Shown: positions 33,982 through 42,462, counted from the stretch's first letter. The stretch: DNA of 64,000 nt from Streptomyces cinnabarinus (GCF_027270315.1 NZ_CP114413.1:1798001-1862000), one strand, 5' to 3'. The notes: generated by a model from the letters alone, not told the origin. A program made the numbers and translations.

Positions 33982-35394
33982 CTAGGGGGCCGCGCCGTCG
34001 GTGAGGACGGCGAAGCAGTCCTGGACGGGTTCCGGCGCCGGTGTCCCGGAGTCGGCGGAGATCCGCACGTCGTACAGGCCCGGGGGCAGGGTGGGCGCGG
34101 CCTCGAAGCGGGCCTCCCGCTCGTCCCCCGCCGCGAGCAGCTCCACCTCGTACGTCGCCCCGTCGTCCCCGGTCAGCGACGCGCGCAGCCGGTCCGGCGG
34201 CCGGTTGCCGCCCACCACCCGGGCCCGCAGTCGCGCCGGTCCCGTGCCCGGGTACGCGTCCTCCAGCTCGCTGCTGATCGCCGCCGGTGGTGGCGCCGCC
34301 GCCGGCGCCGCCGGCCCCAGGACGTCCTTGAGTCCGGGCAGTTGGAGGTGGCGCAGCAGTTCCAGGAGCTGTCCGGTCAGGACGCGGGGCAACTGGAGCG
34401 CGCTGTGCGCCTCCGGGACGAACCGGCACTGGTGCTCCGGCAGACGGGCGGGCATGGCGGAGAGCCGGGGCACCGTGCCGTCGCCGTCGGCGAGTTCGGC
34501 AGGGACCCGGGGCCCGGGTGGATCGGTGGAGCAGCGCACCACGCGGCCGTCGAACCGGGCCGACTGGAGGGTGGTGCGCTGGCGGGTACCGACGACGGGC
34601 ACGAGCACCCGGTGCGCGGCGGCGGAGTCGCGGGCCGCGGTCTCTATCTCGCGGTGGAACTGAAGCCCGTCCGCGACGAGTTCGGGACGCAGACCGGGCA
34701 GGGGTCCGGACTCGGCGAGCCGGAGGTGCCCGGCTCCGGAGTCCAGCACCGGGTAGACCGGCAGGAGTTGATGGACCGACGGCAGCCGGCGGGTCAGCGC
34801 GCCGACTCCGGGCAGGTGGCGGAAGCCGTTGGCCAGCGCGTCCAGGGCGCGGGGCGAGCCGCGGTGCGGGGTGCCCAGCGTGATGAGGGCCCGGCAGTCG
34901 CGCCAGCCCTGGAGGACTTCCAGGTAGTAGCGGGCGATCAGGCCGCCCATGCTGTGGGCCACGATGACCACTTGGGCCTCGTCGGCCCCGGTGCGCTCGC
35001 GGAAGGCGCGCAGGTGGGCGTCGACCTCCTTGGCGAGCCGGTGGGCGTGCACCCGGTTGTCGAGCCGCCAGTCGTACGGGAACGTCAGCAGCCCGCCGCC
35101 CGGACCGTCGTGGACCGCGAAGTGCCGGCGCACCCAGGCCTCGGTCTGGGAGTACCCCTTGATCCGCATCAGGCCGGGCAGAACGGCCACGTCGGGAAAG
35201 AGTCTTGACGCCGTGACGGGCGGCCCTTCCGCGGCGGGCGTCAACGGGTGCCCGGCGGCCTCCGGGTCGCGCAACGCGCCGAGCGCCCTGAGCACCGGCA
35301 GCCCCGGCGCCCACAACGGCCCCGCGGGCCCCTCCAGGACACTGCCCAGAAGTCCCGGGACCAGGACGACGGGATGCCTCACCGGACAGCGCAT
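33982..35394 (-). CDS. LCAT/PGAP1-like alpha/beta hydrolase
   Basis: This is a predicted lipase or acyltransferase of 470 residues. The oxyanion region is VVLVPGLLGSVLEG, the nucleophile Ser148 lies in IVAHSMGGLIARYY, an Asp in ADGDGTVPRLS and a His in PEAHSALQLP complete the triad. About 110 C-terminal residues after a Pro/Ala linker look like an Ig-like domain. No signal peptide is evident, so it may act inside the cell. ATG 35394 follows GGGGGGAATC. Being first in the operon with the NACHT protein, it may be its lipid-attacking effector (inference). Confidence 0.83.
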   Translation of the reverse strand: MRCPVRHPVVLVPGLLGSVLEGPAGPLWAPGLPVLRALGALRDPEAAGHPLTPAAEGPPVTASRLFPDVAVLPGLMRIKGYSQTEAWVRRHFAVHDGPGGGLLTFPYDWRLDNRVHAHRLAKEVDAHLRAFRERTGADEAQVVIVAHSMGGLIARYYLEVLQGWRDCRALITLGTPHRGSPRALDALANGFRHLPGVGALTRRLPSVHQLLPVYPVLDSGAGHLRLAESGPLPGLRPELVADGLQFHREIETAARDSAAAHRVLVPVVGTRQRTTLQSARFDGRVVRCSTDPPGPRVPAELADGDGTVPRLSAMPARLPEHQCRFVPEAHSALQLPRVLTGQLLELLRHLQLPGLKDVLGPAAPAAAPPPAAISSELEDAYPGTGPARLRARVVGGNRPPDRLRASLTGDDGATYEVELLAAGDEREARFEAAPTLPPGLYDVRISADSGTPAPEPVQDCFAVLTDGAAP

Positions 35395-35529
35395 GATTCC
35401 CCCCACTGAATCCAACGGCACCGCCCTCAGAATAGCCACGGTAATGTTCCGGGCGCCATATTCCAGAGAGGACTTGTGGCCCGCATTTTCCGGCGATACC
35501 GTCTTCGGGTAATAGGGGGGAACGACTCC
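35395..35529. promoter_or_regulatory. AT-richer divergent promoter region of the accessory locus
   Basis: This stretch separates the minus-strand hydrolase operon from the plus-strand oxygenase/peptide operon and is clearly less GC-rich than its neighbours (AATAGCCACGGTAATG, CATATTCCAGAGAGG, GGGTAATAGGGGGG). It must hold both promoters; I cannot place -35/-10 boxes with confidence. Confidence 0.5.
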
Positions 35530-36198
35530 ATGGATCTTTACGAGAGCAAAATCGAGGATACTGTCGACTCCTGGGAGCGGCGCGGATTCAGTGTCGTACG
35601 GGGACTCTTCTCCAACGAGGAGACGTCCGTCCTGCGGCAGGCGCTGGAGCGGGAGATCTCCCAGGAACGCACGCCCGCGCCGGAGGGGTCGACCGTGTGG
35701 TCGGGCAGGCCCGTGTTCTACACGGAGGCGCGGGGGCCGAGCGCGGGCGTGCGGTCACTGACGTATGTGGCGCGGTGCCATGACGTGATGCCGCACGCGC
35801 CACTGGTGCGGCGGTTCACCGACTTCCGCGGCCGGGTGGCGGGACGGCTCCCGGGGGGAGCGCTCCAGCGCGGGTCGCGGGACCGGCTGTGCACCTCGCT
35901 GATCAGCATTCCGCGGGGCCGTCGCATCGACTGGCACCAGGACGTCGGGCCGGGCTCGCCGCCCCTGATCGCCGTACTGCATCTGTCGAGGCGCGGGATC
36001 GACTTCGAGGGCGGCTCCTTCCTGGTCCGCACACCCACCGAGCAGACCGTGGACACGCTCCCGGGGGACGTCGTGCTGTTCCCCTGGGACGCCTGGCACG
36101 CGGTCACGGAAGTCACCCGGGGAGAGCGCATGGTGCTCTCGTCCGGGTGGCTGAAGGAAGAGGACACCGAGCAGCGGAGAGGAGGAACGGAAGGATGA
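35530..36198 (+). CDS. 2-oxoglutarate/Fe(II) oxygenase, prolyl-4-hydroxylase-like
   Basis: This 222-residue protein has the facial triad His136 and Asp138 (IDWHQDVG) and His190 (PWDAWHAV), with Arg200 (RGERMVLS) placed for 2-oxoglutarate. The stretch EGGSFLVRTP and LPGDVVLFP is typical of hydroxylases of this class. It stops in ATGA overlapping the start of the 59-residue peptide, so the two are translationally coupled, which suggests that the peptide is its substrate. ATG 35530 is preferred; an upstream in-frame GTG at 35476 is possible. Confidence 0.82.
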   Translation: MDLYESKIEDTVDSWERRGFSVVRGLFSNEETSVLRQALEREISQERTPAPEGSTVWSGRPVFYTEARGPSAGVRSLTYVARCHDVMPHAPLVRRFTDFRGRVAGRLPGGALQRGSRDRLCTSLISIPRGRRIDWHQDVGPGSPPLIAVLHLSRRGIDFEGGSFLVRTPTEQTVDTLPGDVVLFPWDAWHAVTEVTRGERMVLSSGWLKEEDTEQRRGGTEG

Positions 36199-36374
36199 AC
36201 GAATCGTTTCAGGCGCAGCCCTTCGTGGTGCTGATGTCCGGTTCGCCGACGGTCCGGCTGCCCCAGGGCACCCAGTCCCGGCACGCCGGCACCGAGATCG
36301 ACGCGGAGACGCTGACGGACGCCGGACTCGCCGACGGCGCGTCGGGCTTCACCTTCGAGGGCCTGACCTTGTGA
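36195..36374 (+). CDS. Candidate graspetide (ATP-grasp RiPP) precursor peptide
   Basis: This 59-residue peptide has a leader-like N-terminal half with QPFVVLM (residues 8-14), recalling the PF-containing leader motif of actinobacterial ATP-grasp target peptides. A C-terminal half is rich in Thr, Asp, Glu and Gly (GTEIDAETLTD, GFTFEGLTL), which could form side-chain ester or amide links. ATG 36195 overlaps the oxygenase stop and has GGAGG 11-15 nt and AAGG just upstream. An ATP-grasp ligase gene follows beyond a strong hairpin. The role rests on context and weak motifs. Confidence 0.6.
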   Translation: MNESFQAQPFVVLMSGSPTVRLPQGTQSRHAGTEIDAETLTDAGLADGASGFTFEGLTL

Positions 36375-36390
36375 GCAGGCCATCGGCCGA

Positions 36391-36440
36391 CCGGGCCTCC
36401 GGCGTGCGACTCGACGGGGGTACGCACGCCGGAGGCCCGG
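36391..36440 (+). terminator. 18-bp perfect hairpin between precursor and ligase genes
   Basis: CCGGGCCTCCGGCGTGCG and CGCACGCCGGAGGCCCGG are perfectly complementary with a 14-nt loop, 16 nt after the peptide stop. It may terminate most transcripts or protect the upstream mRNA, giving more precursor than ligase, a common arrangement in RiPP operons. Confidence 0.75.
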
Positions 36441-36522
36441 GGACGGAAGCCCCGGAGCCCGACGGCCCGGAGACCAGAGGCCCCGGACATCACCGCCCGG
36501 CAGCCCGCAGAATCGAGGGGAC

Positions 36523-37500
36523 ATGGGCAGCAGCGCCCGCATCCTGATCCTCAGCCGCAGCGACCACGCCGAAGCCCTGGCGGTGCGCCGGCACCTCCCC
36601 GACGACCGCGTGGTCTTCGTCGACGACGACGGACTGCGCCGCGGGCTCCGGCTGGCGTGGGACCTCACCGACCCCGGCGACCCCGGGATGAGCTGGGGCG
36701 ATACCCGTTTCGCGGTGCGGGACGTGGGCGCGGTGCTGTACCGCCCGGGCATGCGCCGCACCCCGGACGGCCGGATCGTGGAGACGCTGCTACGACCGCC
36801 CGAGGCGCTCGGCGACCGGTACGCCGACTTCGGCCGGGCCGAGGCCGAGGCGCCCCTCGTGGGCGCCCTGCTCGGCAGCGACGCGCGATGGGTCAACTCC
36901 CCCGTCGCTGAGGCGGCCGCCGACCACAAGACGCAGCAGCTCGCCCTCGCGCACGCGGCCGGGCTGACCGTGCCGCCGACCCTGGTGAGCAGCGATCCCG
37001 GGGAGCTGGCGGAGTTCTGGGACCGGCAGGACGGGCAGGTCATCGTGAAGGCGATCGCCGCCCGGCCCGCGCTCACCCTCGGCACCCCACTGCCCACCCG
37101 CCGGGTACACCGGGCCGACCTGGCCGCGTTGCGCGAGGGCGTGCCACTGCCCACCCTCTTCCAGCGGCTGGTCCAGGCCCGCCTCGACCTGCGCGTCACG
37201 ATGGTCGGCGACCGGACCTTCGGCACCGCGATCCACAGCCAGGAGGGCGCCAGCCCGCTCGACTGGCGGCTGGACCAGACGGTCCGCTTCACCCCGTACG
37301 ACCTCCCGCCCGAGGTCCTGACCGGCCTGCACGCCCTGCGCGAGCGCCTCGGCCTGGTCTACGGCGCCGCCGATCTGCGGCTGACGCCCGAGGGCGAGTA
37401 CGTCTTCCTGGAGATCAACCCGCAGGGCTCGTTCTTGTTCGTGGAACAGCTGACCGGGGCCCCGGTGTCCGAGACCCTGGCGCGGGCTCTGATCGACTAG
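36523..37500 (+). CDS. ATP-grasp peptide ligase (graspetide/MvdD-like)
   Basis: This 325-residue ATP-grasp protein matches the peptide-cyclising ligases that link Thr/Ser/Lys side chains to Asp/Glu in graspetides. Features are DHKTQQLALAHAAGL leading the ATP lid, VIVKAIAARP, the family mark LDLRVTMVGDRTFG, and metal-binding LEINPQGSFLF. ATG 36523 has GAGGGG upstream. The candidate precursor and the oxygenase are the two genes before it. A RimK-like ligase of another substrate is the alternative. Its stop codon overlaps that of the convergent 99-residue gene. Confidence 0.83.
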   Translation: MGSSARILILSRSDHAEALAVRRHLPDDRVVFVDDDGLRRGLRLAWDLTDPGDPGMSWGDTRFAVRDVGAVLYRPGMRRTPDGRIVETLLRPPEALGDRYADFGRAEAEAPLVGALLGSDARWVNSPVAEAAADHKTQQLALAHAAGLTVPPTLVSSDPGELAEFWDRQDGQVIVKAIAARPALTLGTPLPTRRVHRADLAALREGVPLPTLFQRLVQARLDLRVTMVGDRTFGTAIHSQEGASPLDWRLDQTVRFTPYDLPPEVLTGLHALRERLGLVYGAADLRLTPEGEYVFLEINPQGSFLFVEQLTGAPVSETLARALID

Positions 37501-37796
37501 CCGTCGAGGTCGGGCGGCCAGGACAGCCGGGCTCCGCCGTGGCGTGCCGCGACCCGGCGCAGGAACCACGCCCTGCGCAGGCCGGTCAGCGCGGCGCGCG
37601 CCATGACCGAGGCGTCGTAGGACATGAAGAAGTACGGCCCCCACAGGATGTAGCCGTACCGCGCGAAGTCATTTGCTTTGCGGAACTTGTCGCTTTCGAT
37701 TTCCGCCGCATAAATGCGCAGACATTTCTTCTGCTCGCGCAGTGAGAGGTCGGAGAATTCGAGATCTCGGTGTGGTGGGCGAGCCACTCCGTTCAC
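37497..37796 (-). CDS. Orphan 99-residue protein
   Basis: I do not recognise this protein. From GTG 37796 it has 99 residues with a charged helical N-terminal half (SLREQKKCLRIYAAEIESDKF) and an aromatic segment YGYILWGPYFFMSYDASV, then an Arg-rich end. Its codons are AT-richer than the neighbours (around 37665-37735), suggesting transfer. Its stop codon overlaps the ligase stop on the opposite strand (CTAG). The start is uncertain; an open frame continues further upstream, through the inverted repeat. Confidence 0.55.
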   Translation of the reverse strand: MNGVARPPHRDLEFSDLSLREQKKCLRIYAAEIESDKFRKANDFARYGYILWGPYFFMSYDASVMARAALTGLRRAWFLRRVAARHGGARLSWPPDLDG

Positions 37797-37810
37797 TCGC
37801 TGAATAGACG

Positions 37811-37924
37811 GGGCAATGGGGTTCCGGGAACCGGCTTCCCCTCGGTCGTCCGACCGGTCCGTCGGCAGCCCCCGCTGTGTCCGGCCGGCCGGTCGGTCGT
37901 GTCCGTCCCTGAACCCCATTGCCC
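37811..37924. repeat. Large inverted repeat upstream of the XRE-TPR regulator
   Basis: The perfect 14-bp arms GGGCAATGGGGTTC (37811-37824) and GAACCCCATTGCCC (37911-37924) are extended by GGGA/TCCC after one mismatch. The 86-bp interior has its own dyads (CGGTCGTCCGACCG, CCGGCCGGCCGG). It lies in the 266-bp gap between the orphan protein and the regulator at 38063 and could be an operator, a terminator for the orphan gene's opposite strand, or a remnant of an element. Confidence 0.7.
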
Positions 37925-38062
37925 GCCCCCGTACATCCTCTCGGCGCGGTCGGTGCGCCTTTCCGGCCAGCTTCCCCCGATCCGGCACAGGCCGGGAGCG
38001 ATGCGGTGTTGCCAGGGCATATTTGGCAACAGCCAGGGCACGGAGCGGGTTTGGGGGGCACC

Positions 38063-39874
38063 ATGACCGACGGGGAGCAGGACGCGCAGGTCTTCGGCCG
38101 CGCGTTACACGAGCGCCGGACGCGGGCGGGGCTGTCCCTGGCCGATCTGGCGAGCCTGGTCCATTTCAGCCGGGGCTTCCTCAGCCGGATCGAGAACGGC
38201 CATCGCCGGGTCTCCCGGGACCTGGCCGAGCTGTGCGACACCGTGCTGGACGCCCACGGCGAACTGGCCGCCCTGGCGACGGATCCCGGCCAGGACACCC
38301 CCCGCAAACCCCGGGACGCGGCCCGCAGGCGCCCGCCGTCCGGCGGCCCGGCGCGCAGGCCGGCGCCCGCCTCCGGGGCCGGGGCCGGCCGGTTCGGCGC
38401 GGAGTTCCAGCGGCTCCTGGACCGCGGCGACCAGCGCTATCTGGCGGGGCGTATGGAGGAGGCCGACGAGCACTATCGCACCGCCCACCGGCTGGCGGAG
38501 GGCGACCCCGAGGCGCGCGCCACGGCCGCGGTACGGCTGGCCCGGCGCTGGTCGGACCCCGGCCGCGTCGACCACGAACTGCTGCATCTGCTCAACGGCA
38601 GCCTCGCGGCGCTCGCGGGCGCCGAGGGCCCGCTCGCCGCCGGACTGCGGCTCCAGCTCAACGCGCACCTGGCGAAGAAGCTGTCCATGGGCATCAGCGA
38701 GGACACCGCCTGGCCGCCCGCCGGTCCGAGCCGCGGCGCGGAACTCGCCCGCCGCACCCTGGACGGCCTCACCCCGACAGTCGACGACGACACCCGCTGC
38801 GAGGTGCTGACCGAGTGCCGCTGGGGCCTGTACGACTTCGCCCCGGCCGCCAAGTGCCTGTCGCTGTCCTTGCAGTTGCTGGACTGCTCCATGCGCGACG
38901 TCCCGCCGTACTTCCGCGGCGAGGCCCTGATCGCGCTGGCCATCGACCAGTTGCGGGTGGGCCGGGTGCACGGCGCCTCCGGTACCCGTGCCCAGCACGC
39001 CCGGCACGCGGCCCGCACCCGCTCCACCCTGGCCCGCTGGCAGCAGTGCACCCTGGGCACCCTGTTCGACCTGTGGTCCGGCCGGTTCGACTCGGCGAGC
39101 GACTGGATCTTCGGTGAGTCGCGGACCATCGTGGCCGGTCTGGAGGCCGATCTCTCGGTCCCGGCCGACACGCTCTCCCAGACCCGGCTCGGACAGGCGT
39201 ACTGGCTGCTGCGCGAGCGCGGCCGGATGGCGGATCTGTTCAGCTCCGAGCTGGCCGGCGGGGTGGAGCAGCACGGCTACTTCCCGGTCTGGCGGGCGGG
39301 TCTCGCCTTCGCGCTGTGCGAGGTGGGCGAGCACGGACAGGCGGCGGACCGGCTGCTGGCGCTGGCCCGGGAGAGCGAGGGCTTCACGCGGATGCCGCCG
39401 GACGGCTGGACGGTGCCCGCGCTGTTCCTGCTCGCCGAGGTGTGCGCGGCGCTCGACGCCCGGGGCGGCCATGAGGCGGCGCTGGCCGAGGCGGTGCCCG
39501 CGCTGCGCACCCGGCTGGCGCGGGTGCCGCAGGGGCTGGCGCTGGCGGGCTGGCCGGTGGTGCTGCTGGGCCCGACGGACCGGGCGATGGGGCTGCTGGA
39601 TCTCGTGGCGGGCGAACCGGTGGCGGCGCTGGGCCGGTTCCGGCAGGCGGAGCGGCTGGTCGTCGGCTCCTCGGCGCCGCACACGGCACGGGCGCGCGCC
39701 GAACAGGCGCGCGCCCTGCTGAGGTTGTCGCCCGGCCGCCGGGACACCGATCCGGCGCCGCTGCTGCGGTCGGCGCTGGCGACCGCCGAGTCGCTCGGCA
39801 TGGAGTCCCTGGCCGTCCAGTGCCGGGCCCTGCTGGAGCAGGGCCCGGACCGGCCCGCGGCTACCTCTGCTTGA
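38063..39874 (+). CDS. XRE-family regulator with TPR-like C-terminus
   Basis: This 603-residue protein has an N-terminal Xre/Cro-type helix-turn-helix (residues about 8-65, GLSLADLASLVHFSRGFLSRIENG). A Pro/Arg linker at about 80-110 follows, then a long alpha-helical repeat region (FQRLLDRGDQRYLAGRMEEADEHYRTAHRL) of TPR type. Such regulators in Streptomyces often bind a signal peptide or protein. It may control the adjacent peptide or NACHT locus. ATG 38063 follows GGGGGG. Its end overlaps the convergent arabinofuranosidase by 14 bp. Confidence 0.8.
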   Translation: MTDGEQDAQVFGRALHERRTRAGLSLADLASLVHFSRGFLSRIENGHRRVSRDLAELCDTVLDAHGELAALATDPGQDTPRKPRDAARRRPPSGGPARRPAPASGAGAGRFGAEFQRLLDRGDQRYLAGRMEEADEHYRTAHRLAEGDPEARATAAVRLARRWSDPGRVDHELLHLLNGSLAALAGAEGPLAAGLRLQLNAHLAKKLSMGISEDTAWPPAGPSRGAELARRTLDGLTPTVDDDTRCEVLTECRWGLYDFAPAAKCLSLSLQLLDCSMRDVPPYFRGEALIALAIDQLRVGRVHGASGTRAQHARHAARTRSTLARWQQCTLGTLFDLWSGRFDSASDWIFGESRTIVAGLEADLSVPADTLSQTRLGQAYWLLRERGRMADLFSSELAGGVEQHGYFPVWRAGLAFALCEVGEHGQAADRLLALARESEGFTRMPPDGWTVPALFLLAEVCAALDARGGHEAALAEAVPALRTRLARVPQGLALAGWPVVLLGPTDRAMGLLDLVAGEPVAALGRFRQAERLVVGSSAPHTARARAEQARALLRLSPGRRDTDPAPLLRSALATAESLGMESLAVQCRALLEQGPDRPAATSA

Positions 39875-42335
39875 TCCGCAGGAAGGTGACCGAGTTCGCC
39901 GGGAAGGTGTAGGTGAACTTGGCGGCGATCCCCGAGACGGTCGATGTCACGGGCGTGACCGGGGTGTTCGTCTCGCTGTTCACCGAGTCCGGCTCGCCCG
40001 CCAGGGTGGTCACCCGGGCCCGGGAGGCGACCTTCGCGCCGCCCAGGTCGACAGCCGTACGGGCGTCCGCGGACTGGGCGTTGACGACCTTGACGATCAG
40101 GTCGCCGGTGGCCGCGTCCTTGGTGACGACCTGGCGGAAGGGCTCGGCCGGCTTGTCGTCGGTGAAGCTGCCCCACTCCTGGCCGTCGAGGTAGAGGGTG
40201 ACCTGGCGGCCGCGCACCTTGATGTCGATGTCGTAGGCGCGGCCCGTCTCGATCGACCCGGCCTTGGAGATCAGCGTCGACTTGCCGCCGTCCGTGGCCT
40301 GTTCGACCGCGGAGGAGGTGTTGTTCCAGCCGCCCAGGTTCCACCAGTAGTAGTTGCCGGTGTCCTTGACGCCGAAGGCGACCAGGAAGCCCTCCTTGCC
40401 GGACTCCTTGGTGGCCTTCACGTGCAGGTCGTAGTCCTGCCAGCCCGGGTCGCCCGCGGTCACCAGGGTGTTCTCGGCGGCGGCGTCGCTCTGGACGTAG
40501 GCCCCGTCCTGGATGCTCCAGCTGCCGGTGCCGTTGTGCGTCCACTTCGAGGCGTCACCGGAGAAGTCGTCGCTGAGCAGTGACGTCCCGTCCGCCGCGG
40601 TCACCTGCACATCGTCGTACGCCGCGCTGGTCGCCCAGGTCGACAGGCCGACGGCGCCGGTGATCGGGCCGCTGACGGTGGGGGTGCCGGTCGCGGTGGA
40701 GGGGACGACGCGGTCGCCGACGTTGTTCATGAACAGCTTCTGGACCTCGTAGTTGGCGGAGTTCCAGGAGGCGTGGTTGTTGAACCAGATCAGGTCGGGC
40801 CGCCACTGCACATAGTCCTCGTTGGCGAGGAGCGGGGCGTACGAGGCGAGCTTGACGACGTCGGCGTTGCGCTCCAGGCCGGTCATGAACGCGGCTTCGG
40901 AGAGGGCGTTCTTGAGGGCGTTGCCCTGGGAGGCGTACTCGCCGAGGAAGACCTTGGGTCCTGAGCGGTCGTAGCTGTCGTAGCGGTCGTTGTTCTGCAG
41001 GAACCACTGCGGGCTGTTGTAGTAGTGCTCATCGACCAGGTCGACGTTGGCCTCGCGGTTGAGCTTCCAGGCGGTGTCGAAGGTCGAACCGGAGTCGTCG
41101 GGGCCGGAGTTGGAGACGACGGTGATGTCCGGGTACTCGGCCTCGATGGCGGTGCGGAACTTCAGGAAGCGGGCGAAGTACTCGTTGGGGAGGTTCTCCT
41201 CGTTGCCGACGGCCAGGTGGGTCAGGCCGAAGGGCTTCGGGTGGCCCATCCGGGCGCGCTTCTTGCCCCAGGTGCTGGTGACCGGTCCGTTGGCGAACTC
41301 GATGAGGTCGAGGGTGTCCTGGATGTGCCGCTGGAGCAGGGCCTCGTCGTCGGTGGCGCGGTTCTGGCCGCAGCCGGTGACCAGGGCGGGCACGACGGGC
41401 AGCGGCATGGCGCCGATGTCCTCAGAGAAGCGGAAGTACTCGTAGTAGCCGAGGCCGTAACTCTGGTTGTAGCCCCAGAAGTTGGCGTTGGTGGCGCGCT
41501 CCTCGACCGGGCCGATGGTGTCCTTCCACTGGTAGGAGCGCTTGCGCTGCCAGCCCGAGGACTCGCTGTAGTCCTGCATGGAGCCGGTGTTGACCAGACA
41601 GCCGCCGGGGAAGCGGACGAAGCCCGGGTCGAGCGCCTCGATCTTCTCGGCGAGGTCCTTGCGCAGTCCGTTCGCCTGCTGCTTGTAGGTGTCGCGCGGG
41701 AACAGCGAGACCATGTCGAGCGCGGCGGCGCCCGAGGAGGCGACGGCGAGGCGGCCGTGGGAGCTGGTGCGGTTCGCGGTGAAGGTGGCGGTGTATTTCT
41801 TCCAGCCGCCCGAGACGGCGACCTGACGGGCCGTCGCGAGGGTGCCCGCCGCGTCCTTCAGACCGACGGTGAGGGTGGACCCGGCCTCGGCGCGGGCCCA
41901 TACCGAGAAGTCGTACCGCTTGCCCTGCTCGACGCGGACACCGGTGTTGTATCCGGCGTTGGTGACGGCCGAACCGGCGGCCAGCGAGAGGTAGTTGCGG
42001 TTGCGCTCGTTCAGGCGGCCGGAGTCGTTCTGCACCTGGGCCGTGCCGGAGACCGCCCAGGAGGTGAGCGGGGTGTACGAGCCGTTGTCGGCGGTGGAGT
42101 ACTCGAAGGACCGGTTCTGCACGAGCTCGGCGTACAGTCCGCCGTCGGCGGCCCGGTTGATGTCCTCGAAGAAGACGCCGTACATGGTGTCATCGATCTT
42201 CGCGCCCTGGGCCGTCGGGTCGACGGTGATCGCGTAGTCGGTGACGTCCTCGGCATGGGCGGGAGCGGGGACGAGGCCGGCCGCCAACAGACAGGCGGTG
42301 GCCGTCAGGCCGTATCTCCAGCGGGTGCGTGACAT
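39861..42335 (-). CDS. Secreted alpha-L-arabinofuranosidase, GH51
   Basis: This exported enzyme removes arabinofuranosyl side chains from arabinoxylan or arabinan. Its 824 residues begin with a Sec signal (YGLTATACLLAAGLVPAPAHA). A family-typical start follows (GVFFEDINRAADGGLYAELVQNRSFE), then a carbohydrate-binding-like domain at about 95-215. The catalytic core has acid/base Glu in HLAVGNEEN and nucleophile Glu in FLGEYASQ. A LamG/GH-associated beta domain (SDDFSGDASKWTHNGTGSWS) is inserted before the C-terminal beta domain. It has an upstream TTCGAA dyad as possible operator. Confidence 0.92.
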   Translation of the reverse strand: MSRTRWRYGLTATACLLAAGLVPAPAHAEDVTDYAITVDPTAQGAKIDDTMYGVFFEDINRAADGGLYAELVQNRSFEYSTADNGSYTPLTSWAVSGTAQVQNDSGRLNERNRNYLSLAAGSAVTNAGYNTGVRVEQGKRYDFSVWARAEAGSTLTVGLKDAAGTLATARQVAVSGGWKKYTATFTANRTSSHGRLAVASSGAAALDMVSLFPRDTYKQQANGLRKDLAEKIEALDPGFVRFPGGCLVNTGSMQDYSESSGWQRKRSYQWKDTIGPVEERATNANFWGYNQSYGLGYYEYFRFSEDIGAMPLPVVPALVTGCGQNRATDDEALLQRHIQDTLDLIEFANGPVTSTWGKKRARMGHPKPFGLTHLAVGNEENLPNEYFARFLKFRTAIEAEYPDITVVSNSGPDDSGSTFDTAWKLNREANVDLVDEHYYNSPQWFLQNNDRYDSYDRSGPKVFLGEYASQGNALKNALSEAAFMTGLERNADVVKLASYAPLLANEDYVQWRPDLIWFNNHASWNSANYEVQKLFMNNVGDRVVPSTATGTPTVSGPITGAVGLSTWATSAAYDDVQVTAADGTSLLSDDFSGDASKWTHNGTGSWSIQDGAYVQSDAAAENTLVTAGDPGWQDYDLHVKATKESGKEGFLVAFGVKDTGNYYWWNLGGWNNTSSAVEQATDGGKSTLISKAGSIETGRAYDIDIKVRGRQVTLYLDGQEWGSFTDDKPAEPFRQVVTKDAATGDLIVKVVNAQSADARTAVDLGGAKVASRARVTTLAGEPDSVNSETNTPVTPVTSTVSGIAAKFTYTFPANSVTFLRIKQR

Positions 42336-42355
42336 GGATACTCCGCGGCTCGATT

Positions 42356-42390
42356 GTTCGAAATGTCAGACGCTGATCAGCACTTCGAAC
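42356..42390. promoter_or_regulatory. TTCGAA dyad upstream of the arabinofuranosidase
   Basis: GTTCGAA (42356-42362) and TTCGAAC (42384-42390) form an inverted repeat 21 bp apart, starting 20 bp before the start codon. The location fits a repressor site for a sugar-responsive regulator; the protein is not known. Confidence 0.45.
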
Positions 42391-42462
42391 GGCAAGATAG
42401 GGAGGGGGCAGGAACGCGTCAATGGGTCGCGCAGGAACGGACGGGACGGAGTCGGGGTCGCT

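Noticed and set aside
33974..35314. Continuation of the NACHT reading frame upstream to 1560 codons
   Set aside because: The upstream part is an Arg/Pro-rich shadow of the LCAT-like gene; domain sequence starts at ATG 33973.
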